Assembly (NCBI RefSeq): GCF_000764305.2
Contig: NW_025932894.1
Span: 62,001 to 126,000, forward strand
Reading direction: 5' to 3'
Origin: Hyalella azteca
Taxonomy: Eukaryota > Arthropoda > Malacostraca > Amphipoda > Hyalellidae
DNA: 64,000 bases
Part shown: one piece after another, positions 22,222-34,689 of the stretch
Layout: every line of letters begins with the position of its first letter
How positions within the stretch are numbered: position 1 is the first letter of the stretch
Notes under the pieces: model-generated
Databases searched by the model: none
Told to the model about the DNA's origin: nothing
Seen by the model: only the letters and a program-made list of their open reading frames with translations
Program-made: the position numbers and the translations under genes

Positions 22222-23498
22222 CGAACGGGCTTCAAAAAAGTTCGTGGAAAAACAACAGTTTGAAAAAAACTATCAAAGTCATGCGGTTAATTTTCGTACA
22301 TGTGCTTCATTAAGATTGATACGTTTATGTAAAATAAATGGCAATACCAGCCAGCTAGTCCATCTGTCTAAAATTGAGAGTCATGCGATTTGAAACCTTA
22401 GTATTGCAGCTCTGGGTTCTTTTCAATGACTTTTTCAGGATTGGAAATAAAAAGAAGTCGTATGAGGCTAAATCGGTACAAATAAGATGGATGCCGAATG
22501 ATTTCCCATCGAAATTCACGTAGCAGCACAGCCCTAGCTTGTTCGCCCAGCGCCATGTGCGAGTGCATTGTCGTATTGGAAGAGTGCGCCACGATGCTGC
22601 TTCATAAGGCATTTTTCGGCGATTTTCTTGGAACACTATATCAGAATCTCTTCATAACAAGCAGTTGTTATATTTTTTCTGTTTTCGAGGAAATAAACTA
22701 ACAAGATCCCCTGTGCATCCCAGAAAATCTTTACTCTTGGTTGCTCATATTTTTCTTTGACGGGCCCACTTTCTCCCCCGAAACAGCCACTGTTTCGAGT
22801 GAGTTTTCTCCTCCGGATTGTACTGATAGAGCCATGTTTACTCTCCGGTCACAATCCGCGTAAAAAAAAGTTCAGGGTTCTCAACCCACTTGTTCAATGT
22901 TTCCGTAAAAAGATCTGCTCTTGATTTCTGCTGATTTTGGTGCAACAGCCTGGGAACCCATTGAGCAAAGGGCTTGCTCAGTCCCAAACTGCCCACCGAA
23001 TTGCGTATGCGGAACGCATGGAAATACTGAGTGTCTCTGGTACTGATTAGGTAGTTATTCGCCTATCTTTTTCAAAAAGATCACGAGCAACTTCAATTAT
23101 TTCCCCACAAACTGTTATGTGTGGCTTTGCTCTGCAGGGGTCATCTTTGGTCTCGTTTCTTTCGCTTCTTAGACGACTAATCTATTTGTAGGTTACTGAT
23201 TTATTTTGGGACTGTCACCATAAACTTGTTCCAGAGAGTCAATGATTTGGCTGTTCTTCCGCCCAAGCTTCACTATGAATTTTTTGTTTGGCCTGGCCTC
23301 GATTTCGGCAGATGTCATGTTGAATGAACGGTTGTTGCTTCTATAACAGTGTCCGGCGTTGTGCTGTTAATTTAAGAGTTCATGCGAGAACAAGTTATAG
23401 ATCATTGATACAGGATCGTTCTGTTGTATTGGCATCATTTTCTTTTCATAGAATTTTTGGTTGTGTAAATTTTCCACGAAATTTTTGAAGCACCCTCG
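22222..23498 (-). mobile_element. Full-length decayed mariner element (1277 bp)
   Basis: Terminal inverted repeats: the left end CGAACGGGCTTCAAAAAAG and the reverse complement of the right end CGAGGGTGCTTCAAAAATT, each followed by TTCGTGGAAAA. TA dinucleotides flank both ends (22220-22221 and 23499-23500). The total length is that of a complete mariner. A decayed transposase lies on the minus strand. Confidence 0.9.
22260..23318 (-). pseudogene. Mariner transposase pseudogene
   Basis: The minus strand encodes a recognisable but broken mariner transposase, the DDE-type enzyme that excises and reinserts the element. It starts at 23318 with MTSAEIEARPNKKFIVKLG, the N-terminal DNA-binding region. 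Further on come LSKPFAQWVPRLL, the stretch KWVENPELFFTRIVTGE, then WLYQYNPEEKTHSKQWL, FWDA-like text, YDNALAH (catalytic Asp region), and LREFRWEIIRHPS followed by a frameshift into TDLASYDFFLFPILKKSLK. There are several stops and frameshifts, and the first catalytic block reads TGE-stop where TGDE is expected. The C-terminal region is the most decayed. It cannot encode an active enzyme. Short plus-strand frames over this region are antisense shadows. Confidence 0.9.
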
Positions 23499-23500
23499 TA

Positions 23501-24570
23501 TCTAGATTTGGAATAATTTTGAAACCTCAATGCGGAAAAATCGTGCAATGGAGTTTCAACGCAACATTCTTCAATTCGCCATTCGTTTTCTTCTAGACGC
23601 CAAACGTGTAATCGAAGCTGGAGAAGAAACCTCGCATCTTCGATTACAGGTAAGTGTTACTTTTATTGTTCCGAATTAAATTTTATACATCGCTGAGTAT
23701 TTTACAATTATTTCATGTATCTCATTACCATCTATCATATGGTAATGAGAGATATTCTGCAACAATTGATTGAGCGAATTAAAAATTGAAGGATTTAATA
23801 TCTGTTGAGATTAATGCAACACATGGCAAGTATTCTTCGGTAAGGTTTACAATAGCTTGGTTCCAATACAATGGATCGCATCTATACGAAAATTATTGTC
23901 TCTATACACGAATCCTGTTTTAGAATACGAACCGTTTTCTCGTGTTATCGCGAACATCTTTTATTTCCGTGCGAATTACGAACATTTTAACCCTTCATGC
24001 TAAGCATTCTCTTTGTCCACATTATTCGCTATGCCGCCAATCATTTCTTCATTTAATTTTGTAAAAATTCCTTGCCTTGCTTCTTCATGTGATTATTTTT
24101 CACCAAGCATTGTCTTAATTAAATTAACTTTTCGGCTTATGTGAAAGTTCGCTTGGAACAGCTTTCATTTGTATGAAATGTGACTAATAAAATTAGTATT
24201 TCCAATTATTATTTAGTTTTGATTAAAAATTTTCATATAAATAGCTACGCTCCTTTTCTGGTTTTCTTACTTTGGTTTTTATGACATTGGCACTACTTAT
24301 GTCTGGCATTGGCTAAACAAATTTTGTCAGCAATATTGTCACAGCAAGGAATATTAAAAGATAATTTCACAATTGTTTACAACCTGTATTATTATTATTT
24401 TACGTGAAATTGACGCCATTGTTGTGCAAGAGGCTTCCAATAGTGGATTGGCAGATCAATTTAAATCCTAAATTAGATTAGATTGCCTCGCCTCTAATTC
24501 AACCGCGAGCAATTGCATTGCGGACCGCCTGGCGCGCAGCGGCGTACCGCGCCGAACCATTGAACGAATT
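23501..24570. other. AT-rich spacer, no feature seen
   Basis: Sequence just right of the mariner element. A short GGTAATGAGAGATA-like mirror occurs at about 23725-23750; otherwise nothing recognised. Confidence 0.45.
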
Positions 24571-24574
24571 TAAA

Positions 24575-24690
24575 ATTCTCGCCTGCGCTCGAAATTGAAG
24601 GACACGATTCTCGCCTGCGCTCGAAATTGAAGGACACGATTCTCGCCTGCGCTCGAAATTGAAGGACACGATTCTCGCCTGCAGTTCGAG
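24575..24690 (+). repeat. 32-bp tandem repeat, about 3.6 copies
   Basis: ATTCTCGCCTGCGCTCGAAA begins copies at 24575, 24607, 24639 and a diverged one at 24671. The period is 32 bp, with GGACACG at each junction. Confidence 0.95.
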
Positions 24691-24820
24691 ATAAGAAAGG
24701 CTGCTCTCTGTTTTAATTTTCTTTCCTGCGGCATTAGACTTTGAGTTCACCAAAGTCGCCGGTAAGAGTGGCGCTTGTTGTGCAACATGAAGGACGGCGG
24801 GTTCAGCGCAGTCAATGCCT

Positions 24821-24941
24821 TGGGGCCATACTTTCAAAACTCGCTAAGTGAACGTAAGTACTTACGCTCTATTTTCTTGTCTATGATTGGTGGATTTTGC
24901 TTGAAAGGCCGTCAATTATTGGCCGATGAACTTACGATCTC
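24821..24941 (-). mobile_element. Truncated copy of the small MITE seen at 55883
   Basis: It starts TGGGGCCATACTTTCAAAAC, then GCTAAGTGAACGTAAGTACTTACGC, CTATGATTGGTGGATTTTGC and GATGAACTTACGATCTC, the reverse of the element at 55883-56028. The far terminal repeat is missing, cut at about 24941 beside a local GAAGAGACTTG repeat. Confidence 0.85.
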
Positions 24942-24945
24942 AGCG

Positions 24946-25040
24946 CTGCTTCTTGAAGAGACTTGCTGGTTCGCGTCCCGAAGAGACTTGTTGGCTTCGC
25001 GTCCCGAAGAGACTTGCTGGCGCTGCTTCTTGAAGAGGTT
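24946..25040 (+). repeat. 26-27-bp short tandem repeat (GAAGAGACTTGCTGGTTCGCGTCCC type)
   Basis: Three units with GAAGAGACTTG and CGCGTCCC, flanked on both sides by GCGCTGCTTCTTGAAGAG. Confidence 0.8.
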
Positions 25041-28000
25041 GGGACCACAGATCCAGCTCTATACTTGCCTGAAAAGCATGCGGCCTAAATTAAGTTCACA
25101 CTCTTCATAATAAATCAACCTGAAATTAAGATTATTTCTCAAGAATTAGCCCTTTTGCAAAATATTTAAATTTTCTAAGCTCATATTGAAACTGAAATAG
25201 AGATTTGAATTTCCCTCTTTCGCGTTATTCCCTGACACGTGTTTTGCAATGTTCCACGCAACAAATTACGACTGAACTCGTATCTTATTTCTAGATCTTG
25301 TCATTTCATTTTTACCAGAATATCCCCCTTAGAATTGTTGGCTGGTCTCTTCGCTTTCAATGGAGCAGATGCGAGTCCCAATCTTGTGTACCAAATCTGC
25401 AGCCTCGTGTGGGATTCTTTTCAGCTTTTGCACTAGAGAACGAGTTGTCTTTCTATTAAATTCCCTTCAAAGATCAACATTGTGCGTGCCCTCAGTAGAC
25501 GGTATATTAAAATATAGTCAAATTCATAATTTTATAATAAATTGCATTGTGAATTTAACGTTTGCGTCAATTTACATTCTGAATTAGCATGGTCAATTTA
25601 ATTCGACAATAAGCACGAGAATTCTGCAATGGAACTTTCATACTTGATGTTACATAAGCTGAGATTTTAAGAAAAAGTTATGATTTCAACGTTAATCACG
25701 TTACTGGGACCAGATTATTTCATCGGCAAGTGAGTTCGTCAGGTTTGCATGGTATTTCAGTCATAAAATAGACACTGAATTAACAATATATATTCTTTAA
25801 TATTTAATCGTTTCTGCCTGCAATTTATAATAAATGTAATACACATTTTCGTTTCAAACTGCAAGAGAAACTTCTTTAGTTACACACAGCAACGCAGGTG
25901 ATAAAAAAGCCATTAATTCATTAATCTATTACATTTATTTGCTTTAAATTGCGGTTCCTACGTTAATAATTTCAAGTTTTTGTTTATGTGTCGCATTATC
26001 TCATGGCGGCTTTTGAATTTCTCCAAAAAAAAAAAAGCGAACAGGATATTCCGAGCGCAAATAAATAGCGCCTTTTCGTAACTCATAATCACGTTTTCCA
26101 AAATTAAAGTCTTTTGAGCAGCTTCCCCGCAATTATATCACTAATTATTTACATCGTAAAGCTTTTAGGTTTCCGAGAAAAACTCAAAAGCTGCATAATT
26201 AAATCTCGAGTTTTCTTTTAAATGCGCAAGCAGGTTTCGTTTGATGCGGGCGGTCGTGGGTGTGCAAGTGGCAAAATTATTTAAAATTTTCGTTGAGTAA
26301 ATAATTAGCAAGGGCCTCTTGCTGTACGTGCCGCTTTCAGGGTCTGTAATTATTTACATGCTGGCGACACTATCAAGCTTTATTTTGCCTTTTGCGTTCG
26401 AAAAAATGCTGCCGATTAAGGCCTCTCTAATGAAAAAGCAATTTAAGAACAGAAATAAAAAAATAACATAATTAGTCAATAAAGGAGGTACCGGTTGAGT
26501 TTTTTAAAAACATCTTTCTTGTTAATGCATATTTTTTCTCAATTATTGAACGACTGCGTTTAAATTTAGATTTTTAACTAGTTTCTCTAGTATGCAATGC
26601 CAGCAATCGTTGTATGCTGCAATCGATTTTGTACCAGTTGTTTGAATATTGTGCAACGTTTTTAATTACTAATGCAAGGCTTTTTGATACATATAGCATT
26701 GACCACGGTTAATGTATAACAACAAAATCGAAGGTTTCACTCGATTTCAGTGCAACGCTTAACGAATGTTCGAAATCAAATGGCGAGACAGCAACTGAGA
26801 TCAACCTATAATGCAAATTCTAGCCGCTCCTAAACATTCTAACGTCCCCACTTGACCATTGCAAGTCAATTCGAGGTTACTCCCATGACAGCTAATATTT
26901 AAACTCTTTATATGGATGCTTTTATGGTGCTAGTCTCGCTTGACAATAATTTTTGTATTTAGTTTTCGTGATTTATTTGAGCTCTTCATACGAATGTTTG
27001 TACGTCGCATATGTTTATCGTCCGATTTATGGTAGTTTTGTAGGCATTAAAGTTTGCAATAAGTTCTAAATGAAGTTTGCAATACGTTCAATAAATTCAA
27101 ATTTCAAATACTGCACATTTTAACCACCGCCAACTAATAACTTAGCGAAGCATTCTGACTTGCCAGCAACGAAAACCTAAATTTAAGTCTTTTAGTCGTA
27201 GAAGGACCTTGTCAGTAAGAGAGAACATCATTAAAATAAACTAGGAGAATTTGATTGGTTCGTGATTGGGTCACAAATGTTCACTTCAAATAACTGGCTA
27301 GAGAAAAAGCAACACAGAAAAATCTAAACCTTGTAACAAGCTAACCCTAACCTTGCGGTCGGGGTTTTCTTCGGAAATAAAGGAATTCTCAGGCGTTCGG
27401 CACGCTCGGTAATAGCGCTGTAAATTAGTACAGACGTCTTCGCTGGACCTGCAGTAGCGGGGGAGAGTACAATGTACTTGTTGTTTACGAGTTTTCCTCA
27501 ATCAGCACTTCCCCATAAAAAGTTTAATGAAAACAACCTTGCGGTAGTTTTATACTCCAAAATTTTCAGTTAAAATAGTCACAACGCCCCAGTTTTGGGA
27601 AGGTTGGTGGTTTACCGTAAGCAGTTTCATCAAGAATTACCATTGCGTAGCTACGACGACTCAACTCTATGCCGAGTGCGGTTCTTCCACCGCTTGTTTT
27701 GCGTCTTTTCCGTCTTATTTACGGGCAATCAATGCCAACATTTCGGATTTTCCCCTCGCCATTTTCCCTTGCCTCGCTCCATACCCTCAACATGGGCATC
27801 AGCACCTGCTATGGTGTACAGGAAAGAGTTAAAGGAAAACTGCTTGCGGGCTGTAGCAAAGTCAAGAAAAATAATTTCTAAACGTTGTTTTGGGGGAGGG
27901 TTATACATTAAAGACAATTTCTCGGTTTAAAAATGTAGTACATTTTAGTTTGCAGCAAAGTGATGTGAGATTGCGAACGAGATTGCATTATCACAGAATT

Positions 28001-28075
28001 TCATAATTACGAAATCAGGTGTATTTAAGGATCGCGTCAGCAAAGATCTGTGTCGCGTTGCAACAAAGAAGCGAT
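25041..28075. other. 3 kb without recognisable features
   Basis: AT-rich sequence. Frames of up to 111 codons (for example 27595-27930) show no family resemblance I can name. No tandem repeats noticed, which stands out in this window. Confidence 0.45.
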
Positions 28076-28077
28076 CG

Positions 28078-28310
28078 TTATATAAGAAAACGTTTCGTAG
28101 TCCGGCTCCATCGTCAGTTATAATTACTTGAGACAACAACAATTGTTTATACTTTTATATAATACATAAAAATGGGAACAATTAGTAAACTAAAATTCAC
28201 ATTGAAGATATAAAAATCCAAATCGCGAATGAAAAGAAATAATAATATTAAACAAATAAAAATGAAATAAACCTGAGCAGACAAACGTATTTAGTTATAA
28301 ATTCCAGAGA
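28078..28310 (+). repeat. Diverged fragment of the hairpin MITE at 18131
   Basis: GAAAACGTTTCGTAGTCCGG, GCTCCATCGTCAGTT, AAACTAAAATTCACATTGAA and GAGCAGACAAACGTAT occur in the same order as in 18181-18345. The outer left arm and the right half are absent. Confidence 0.75.
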
Positions 28311-31155
28311 AAAGGCCTCCGAAATTTTCTCTCTCATAAAGAAGTGTGAATTTTCAGGCCATTTCCTTCGCTTTTAAATTTTTGATAAATTTAACATTCA
28401 AGCAACAAAGCGACCTTGATACTTAGAAGCGATCTTCTCACGCCAAGGTTAAGATCCAGCGAGAGGTTAAGATCCAGTAAGATGACAGCACATTATGCAT
28501 ATTAAATATAAGTGTAACTCGATTGAGATTTATTGGTACATCAACTCGTATTCGTGTCACCTGGACAGTTCTCATCCTTGTTTCTCATGCATTTTCTTTG
28601 TTGTAGACAGATCTCGCCGATTAATGCACACCGACAATCACGAAATGCTTAATTTGTTCTACTCAAACGATTTCCTGTCGTGCTTGAATTGCCAGCCGTC
28701 AAGAGGGCTTAGCATTCTTTCAGGTTAGGAAGTAGCTCACCTGATGAAGCCGTTGTAGAACCATAAATTTTGATTTCGCTGTACAAATTAGCTCCGGAAA
28801 GTGTCAAGGATACCAACGTTTGAATTGAATTTGAGCTCTGAGATTAGCGCGTGAGCGTCGTGTAGAGCGTGGTGGTGGAGGCCGTTTGATAAGGTTCATG
28901 CAATGCCCACGAACACTACGTGCTACATTCATTCCGGGAATATGTTGACACGACATCGTGCACAAAGAAGGAGTAATAACTTGAGAAGCTTCGCATGCCG
29001 TGTAGCAAAATGTTATGCGAGTTCGCCGAACATGAAATTGAGCCAGAGTTCCTCAATAATTTGAAACAATATGTTGATAACATATTTTTTTATTTTCAAT
29101 GTTTATTGAATATTCGGAATAAGCTCGGAAATTGCTGATTAGCGAATGGATCTCAAGTGGATGTAAAATCAGTACCCCAGCTGCTTTTCAGTGGGTAAGG
29201 ACTAATTAGCATGTATTTTTTAGTAAATACTGCAGATAAAGTTCCAGCCCATGTCACAATTTACTTTTTGTCTGAGCTTTATTAATTTTTTCATCACAAT
29301 TTCATTAATGCTGATCATGTCATGACTGAAGCAAACTACGACCCCTGCTGACGTCTGGAGTGAAGTGAACATGCGAACGACTTGCGTGTTAGGCAAAGAA
29401 TGTTTGGCCTCGTGCCGGCAGCGCGGATCAGAAGATACCTTATCATCATGCACAATTGCTGCAGATAAGCACCCCGACGAAACAGCGACGTGGTAAGGCA
29501 GGCTACGCAAACAAAGTCCATGAGCTATGAACGGCTTAAAGAAAATTGCAGCGGAATTGTGGGACAATTGTTGGTGTCGGCAGAATCGCTGGTTTGTTTA
29601 ACAAACTTTGCTTAAATATTTTCTTGGACATAGGGTCGAGCTTAGATCGAAGCTTGACGGCAAAAGATGTACTTTGTAATTCAGTCAGTTGGATTAGAGC
29701 TGAAATTTGGCAGAAATTCCAATTGTCGTTAATTTTATTTGAAATCTTCATACTAGCATGTGCCTCAATTTCAATTTTTATCCAATCATTCATTGAGTAA
29801 ATTTAGATTTGGGAAGAAAGAAATTCGAAACTCGCATCCATGTTTGCCGCAGGAAAATCACTCGTAATTTTGGGGCTTCAAACTTCAAAGCTCCGACGGA
29901 ATTTACCTTGCCTAAATTTATACAGCAAAATTGCCTGCTCGTCGACATGGAAAACTTTGACTGGGCTGTCGAAGAATCGAATGGCTTTCCTTTTGCCTGA
30001 TGTTCTCTGCGCTTGTTAATACAAAGAAAACTTTGAATATTGGCTTTGGGATCTCGGCATGTGACGATACCTTGAGCCCTTGTTCTCTTCATCGAATATT
30101 GGAGAAACGTCAAACTCCTGGACAACCTAAAGCCCATTCCATGTTCACAATCAACGGTGATTAATGGACGGCCGACGAATGGCCGACCGACAGTCTGCTG
30201 GATAGGTTTTTGTATCCAAAAATTTACTTCATTTTAAAAATAATAGTACAATTTCCGAAATCGTTCCTGATATTTAGAAATTGTGTCAACTTGAACCTTG
30301 AGGATAAATTGGCTTCTGATTGCGAAAGTACTTGAAAATTATGCTGATTATGACCCAGTGTCAATTGTTCTTGCGTGCTTCAATGCGGAGTTTATTCAAG
30401 CTATTGATTTAAAGTGCGTCAACTTGATACTGTATGTCTGGGAGGCCGCGCCATTCTGGACCTTCAAAATATAATGTTCGACACACACTTAAATTTTTTT
30501 TCTGCAATTCAGTATATTTCGGCGAAACCGAGGCAATGCAATGTGGTTGAAAAAACATCAAATTAGGATTTCACCGGAAGAATCTTGATCCAGTAAAATC
30601 ATTTATTGAGTGAAACAAAATTTTATCTAAAGTTGAATTAACAAATGGAATAGGTTGTTTAACTGAATATTTCTATCCTGTTATCCTAATCTTTTAATTG
30701 ACACGAAGAGCCCATCGCTGAGATCACTTCTGTGAGCCATGGATGAAATGCATCCGACTTAAATATTCGTACTTACGAGTGGATACTGCGCACGCTCCTT
30801 GCGAGCGTGCGTTACCTCCAACTCAGAGCTGCATAGTGAAACTATACGATTATCACTTGATTCTCTACTCGTTGAATTTATGCATGTAACAAATGTATAA
30901 TCCAGGCACTCTTTTGTATTAAATATTATACAATTATCCAGGAATTCGTTCACACGTGTGTGGGAATTTCAAGCACATGCCGGTATCATTCCATTTTTAA
31001 AGGATATATGTTAAATATTAAAAAATATTAATATTATTCCATATTAAAGGATGTATGTTGTTTTTCTTCCGATTTTTTAGTTATTACATCTCTATCTATA
31101 CTTCTAAGTTATAACTTACAAGAACTACATGTGTAGTATTTTATTTGGACACTAG
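28311..31155. other. 2.8 kb without recognisable features
   Basis: No assignable gene. A near-duplicate GGTTAAGATCCAG occurs at about 28447 and 28467. A small hairpin built on CGCACGCTCCTTGCGAGCGT lies at about 30789. Frames up to 115 codons look random. Confidence 0.45.
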
Positions 31156-31167
31156 ACCAGACTAGAA

Positions 31168-33382
31168 GCCAACAGGCGTTATTCACGAACTCGCAGCGAT
31201 GCTGATTATAAACTGTATGCAAAAGCTCGAAATCAAGCTAGAAATATCTGTCGCACCGCAGTGAAGAACTTTTTGTACGCTAGTTCAATTCGCTCTGAAT
31301 TTCAATAATTCATGTGGACCAGACGGCTTCCATCCTAGATTGCTCAAAGAATTAGCAACCGTCCTGGCCGGCCCATTGACAATTTCTTAAAAAAAAAACT
31401 TGAACGAAGGGACTGTGCCGGCCGACTGGAAAGAAGCTCAAGTAACACCCAAAAAAAAAGTGAAAAGAGTAGACCCTGTAACTATCGCCCTTTCAGTCTA
31501 ACAAGTGATGGTAGTAAGGTAATGGAATCTGTTGTGAGAGAAAGGATCATCGTTCACTTGACTGTTCAGCATCTCTTATCAGACTGTCAGCATGGCTTTA
31601 TTGCTGGTAGATCCCGCACCTCTAACCTCTTGTCTACGTTGAACGATTGAACTCGCCTGCTGGACGGAAAGAGGCAATAGATGCATTGTACCTCGATTTG
31701 CCAAAGCATTTGACAGTGTAGTACAATGGGGATTTTGTAGTGGACGTTGCGATATTGAATCGTAATTAAGTATGACCTGAGGGATGGTTCGGTTGTAGCG
31801 GGATCCGAGGATATAGAGGAACAGCGTAAACGATTATAGAATATACTTTTAGGATTATAGTTCGGCTTACAGTTCAGGATAATCTAAGCTCATAAGTTGG
31901 AGCTTTAACATTGATGTCTTCGGCGTCCAGTTGAAGTATGGATAGGTTAATTTAAGGTTACTGTCCTTTTCGATATGGACAGGAGTAAGGGCTCACACAC
32001 GACTGTTCTCGGCCCATGACTGGGGTTTCCGCGTCTGGGCAGAGCTCATATATAGCTTCGCTATTTGACGTCACCAACTGCGTGACTTGATAAACAGTAA
32101 AGGCTAATACAAGGAAATATTTATGAACATATCGCAGTAAAGGAGATTATCTTTCAACAAGAAAGACATCAATCACGAAATATCCAAGGACGAATGGTAC
32201 GAACCTGACAGCGTCCCACATGAGCGGCTGTTGCGTAAAGTGAAGTCTTTGGGAATAGAGGGAAATTTACTATAATGGATCAAGATTTTCTAGTGGGTAG
32301 ATGACAACGTGTCAGTTGGAACCGTATTAGACGGGGCTACAGTGCGTAGTGGCGTGCCACAAGTAAGCGTTCTTGGGCCAGTTTTGTTCGTTCCTTCAAT
32401 TATCGATCTGCCATAAGTAGTGTCAATCGTGTGCTCTGCGTATGCCGATGACACAAAATTTTATAATACAGTTGGATGCCTCAAATAAACTGCAACTGCA
32501 AGATGAGCTTGATCTTGCTAGTTAGTTAACTGGGCTGATATGTGGCAGCTGCGTTTTAATGCTGACAAGTGTGAAGAAGTTAACCTCGGGAAGAGCAATG
32601 AACAGCAAAATTACAGTATGAGAAGACATGGTTGTATTGAGAGAGTATGGATTGAAAAGTCTAGCGCGGAAAAAGAATTGGGAATTTATGCCGACACGGA
32701 GCTGAAATTTTCTAAACATATTGAAACGCAAGTTAATCAATCCAGTAAACTTCTTCAATTCAACTGATCGGACTCAGACTCTCTTAAGAGTTCTTAGATG
32801 CAGAAGTGATGAAGCTGTTGTTTGCCGCTGCCGTGCGCCCGAACCAAAAGTTTAGAAACACCGTGTGGTCACCGAAACTTGAAAAGACAAAAATTGCGTT
32901 GAGAATGTTCAAATTAAGACGTGCACCAATGATAATTCCAGGCTTGAAGGGCAAGCCTTACTAAGAAAAATTAAAGATTATAAAGCTTCAAAGCCTCTGC
33001 AATCTACGTCTGCGTGGTGACCTGATTGAAGTATACATGTATACTCATCTTTCATACAATTGGTCCCAGAAGGATTTCTAGAATTTGAAATGAGGACCAA
33101 CAACAGGGGCAACGGCTATAAACTGGGAAAACTGCGTTGTAACTCATCGACGCGACAACATTTCTCTCGCTTCGAATCACCGACATGTGGAACAGCCTCC
33201 CCGATTGTCGTTGACGCTCCGAGTATGAACGCGTTCAAGAACAGATTAGATGAAGCTAAAGCTTGGAGAAACTTATGTTCATACTTGAAATGCCTAGCAC
33301 CATATCGAACCTGGTGGAAGTCTACTTGCTATTTTAAACTATCGCACAGTCTTGAGAAGATCCTGCCAAAGGAACTGTTTAA
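31168..33382 (+). pseudogene. Non-LTR retrotransposon reverse transcriptase pseudogene
   Basis: Pieces of a jockey/CR1-like reverse transcriptase follow one another in different frames. Order: ADYKLYAKARNQARNICRTA (linker before the RT); an internal deletion; NSCGPDGFHPRLLKELA; VPADWKEAQVTP; NYRPFSLTSDGSKVMESVV; SDCQHGFIAGRSRTSNLL; DSV-insertion-DSVPHERLLRK; SGVPQVSVLGPVLF; the catalytic YADDTKFYN box; WQLRFNADKCEEV; AEKELGIYADTELKFSKHI; VRPNQKFRNTVWSP; RGDLIEVYMYTHL; then FLEFEMRTNNRGNGYKL and a tail ending PKELFK. The RT copies element RNA at the insertion site in its family. Frameshifts, several stops, an internal deletion and two insertions make this copy inactive. The exact LINE clade cannot be settled by eye. 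Confidence 0.85.
31720..32214. mobile_element. 495-bp insertion within the LINE reverse transcriptase
   Basis: The RT sequence stops at FDSV (GACAGTGT, 31712-31719) and resumes at DSVPHERL (GACAGCGT, 32207-32214). The inserted DNA is thus flanked by an imperfect 8-bp direct repeat, as left by elements with an 8-bp target duplication such as hAT. I find no convincing terminal inverted repeats and no coding frame inside, so its class is unknown. Confidence 0.6.
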
Positions 33383-34267
33383 GGGGAGCGTCTAGGGTAA
33401 AATTTATCTCGGCTATTTACAAACAGATCACTCTGAAACTTGGTACACATATATATAATAGAATTCTAAGACATTTTTGTTCGTGCAAATTTTTCGAAAA
33501 AAATGAAAGAAAACGTGAAATTCTTAGAAAACGGCCAAAAAAGGGGGTACCGTAGAAATCTATCTCCTCCTAGGATTTTCAAGCTACCACATCGAGACAC
33601 ATATCATTCGATGCGTAAAGACCATATCTAAAACGCAACACGAGGGTTTTTAGGATTTCTCATTTTTGTGGGAGTGGGAGCATTTTTCGTAAATTTTTCG
33701 AAAATTTTTCGATTTTCCCCCCCGCCACCCCCCTTTTTGCGGAATAAAATCCAAACTATAACGAAATTAGAAAAAAGCCTGCCATCCGTTCTAGATAATT
33801 TTGTTGCGCATTGAATGGTATATGTCTCATTGTTGTAGCTTAAAAACTCTAGGAGGAGATAGGTTTGCAGTGACAATAAGTTAACTTTTCAGTAGAGCCC
33901 GTCAAAGTCCCGCGCGCATCGGAATAGGCACTCAATGTAGCAAGGATACAAAACTAAACGTTACTAGAGCTTGATTCCAGTCAAGGATGGTGGGAGCGAC
34001 TGCATGCACACCTCCTCATACGACGCCAGGCAGGTAACTAAGGTGCACTTCAAGCAGACACTCTATTTAAAGTGCTCGCAGCGAATTTCCTCCCATTCTA
34101 TTTGTTAAAGAACTACCCCACCCCCCCCCTTTCATGATCTGTCGTGAACGCATAAATCAACGTACAGAGATGGTTTTGGTACCGTTGGATAGATCAGAAT
34201 GTCAGCTTTAAGATGAATATAAAAACCGGAAAAGCCGAAATCCAAAATTTTACCCTAGACGCTCCCC
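33383..34267. mobile_element. 885-bp MITE with perfect 23-bp TIRs and TTAA target duplication
   Basis: Both ends carry the same 23-bp inverted repeat, starting GGGGAGCGTCTAGGGTAAAA. TTAA flanks both sides (33379-33382 and 34268-34271). Removing the element and one TTAA rejoins the LINE tail. Subterminal inverted repeats also exist: TATCTCCTCCTAG-GATTTTCAAGCTAC near 33560 mirrors GTAGCTTAAAAACTCTAGGAGGAGATA near 33835. TTAA targeting suggests a piggyBac-type non-autonomous element. No transposase inside. Confidence 0.85.
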
Positions 34268-34412
34268 TTAAGACCTCCTGTTAACATGTCACCAAAAGTA
34301 CGAGAATCGACGACAGGCCACATCAGGCCTATTCTTCAGCGCCGACATCACTATGATATGATATGATGGACGACAGGCATTGTGCATGAGCGGTTTATTT
34401 TTTCAATAAAAT

Positions 34413-34689
34413 ATCAGCTAGATTATATATTCCATTTCATTACAATTTCATCTGATATATAAAATGAGATCCATTTCGCAAGTTACGGACAGACCCCGGG
34501 GCTTGCGAAGTGGCTTTACAAGTATAATTTTGCAAAGGTTTATACCGGCCTAAAACATCCACGTAACCGAGTGTGAGGCTTACCAAAGGTGAAGAAAAAG
34601 AAAGCTGCCTCATTACTGTTCCTTTGAATTGCTGGCTTAGCTCGCTCGGTAATGTGCCCGTGTGTAAAGCCTACTTCTCCGGCACCAGG
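34413..34689. other. Spacer, no feature seen
   Basis: Short unique stretch between the LINE tail and the 25-bp array. Confidence 0.4.

Larger units (their letters stand above)
31158..34412 (+). mobile_element. Decayed jockey/CR1-type LINE with two nested insertions
   Basis: The interval contains a broken reverse transcriptase in one orientation, a 495-bp insertion at 31720-32214, an 885-bp MITE at 33383-34267, and a likely LINE 3' tail (34272-34412) ending in repeated ATGATATGATATG near 34352 and an AATAAA-like site. The 5' part of the element, including the endonuclease, is missing. Confidence 0.8.

Noticed and set aside
22154..22701. Plus-strand frames of 64-93 codons
   Set aside because: Antisense shadows of the minus-strand mariner and its inverted ends.
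27595..27930. 111-codon plus-strand frame
   Set aside because: No family resemblance, and an overlapping frame of 70 codons exists on the same strand; consistent with chance.
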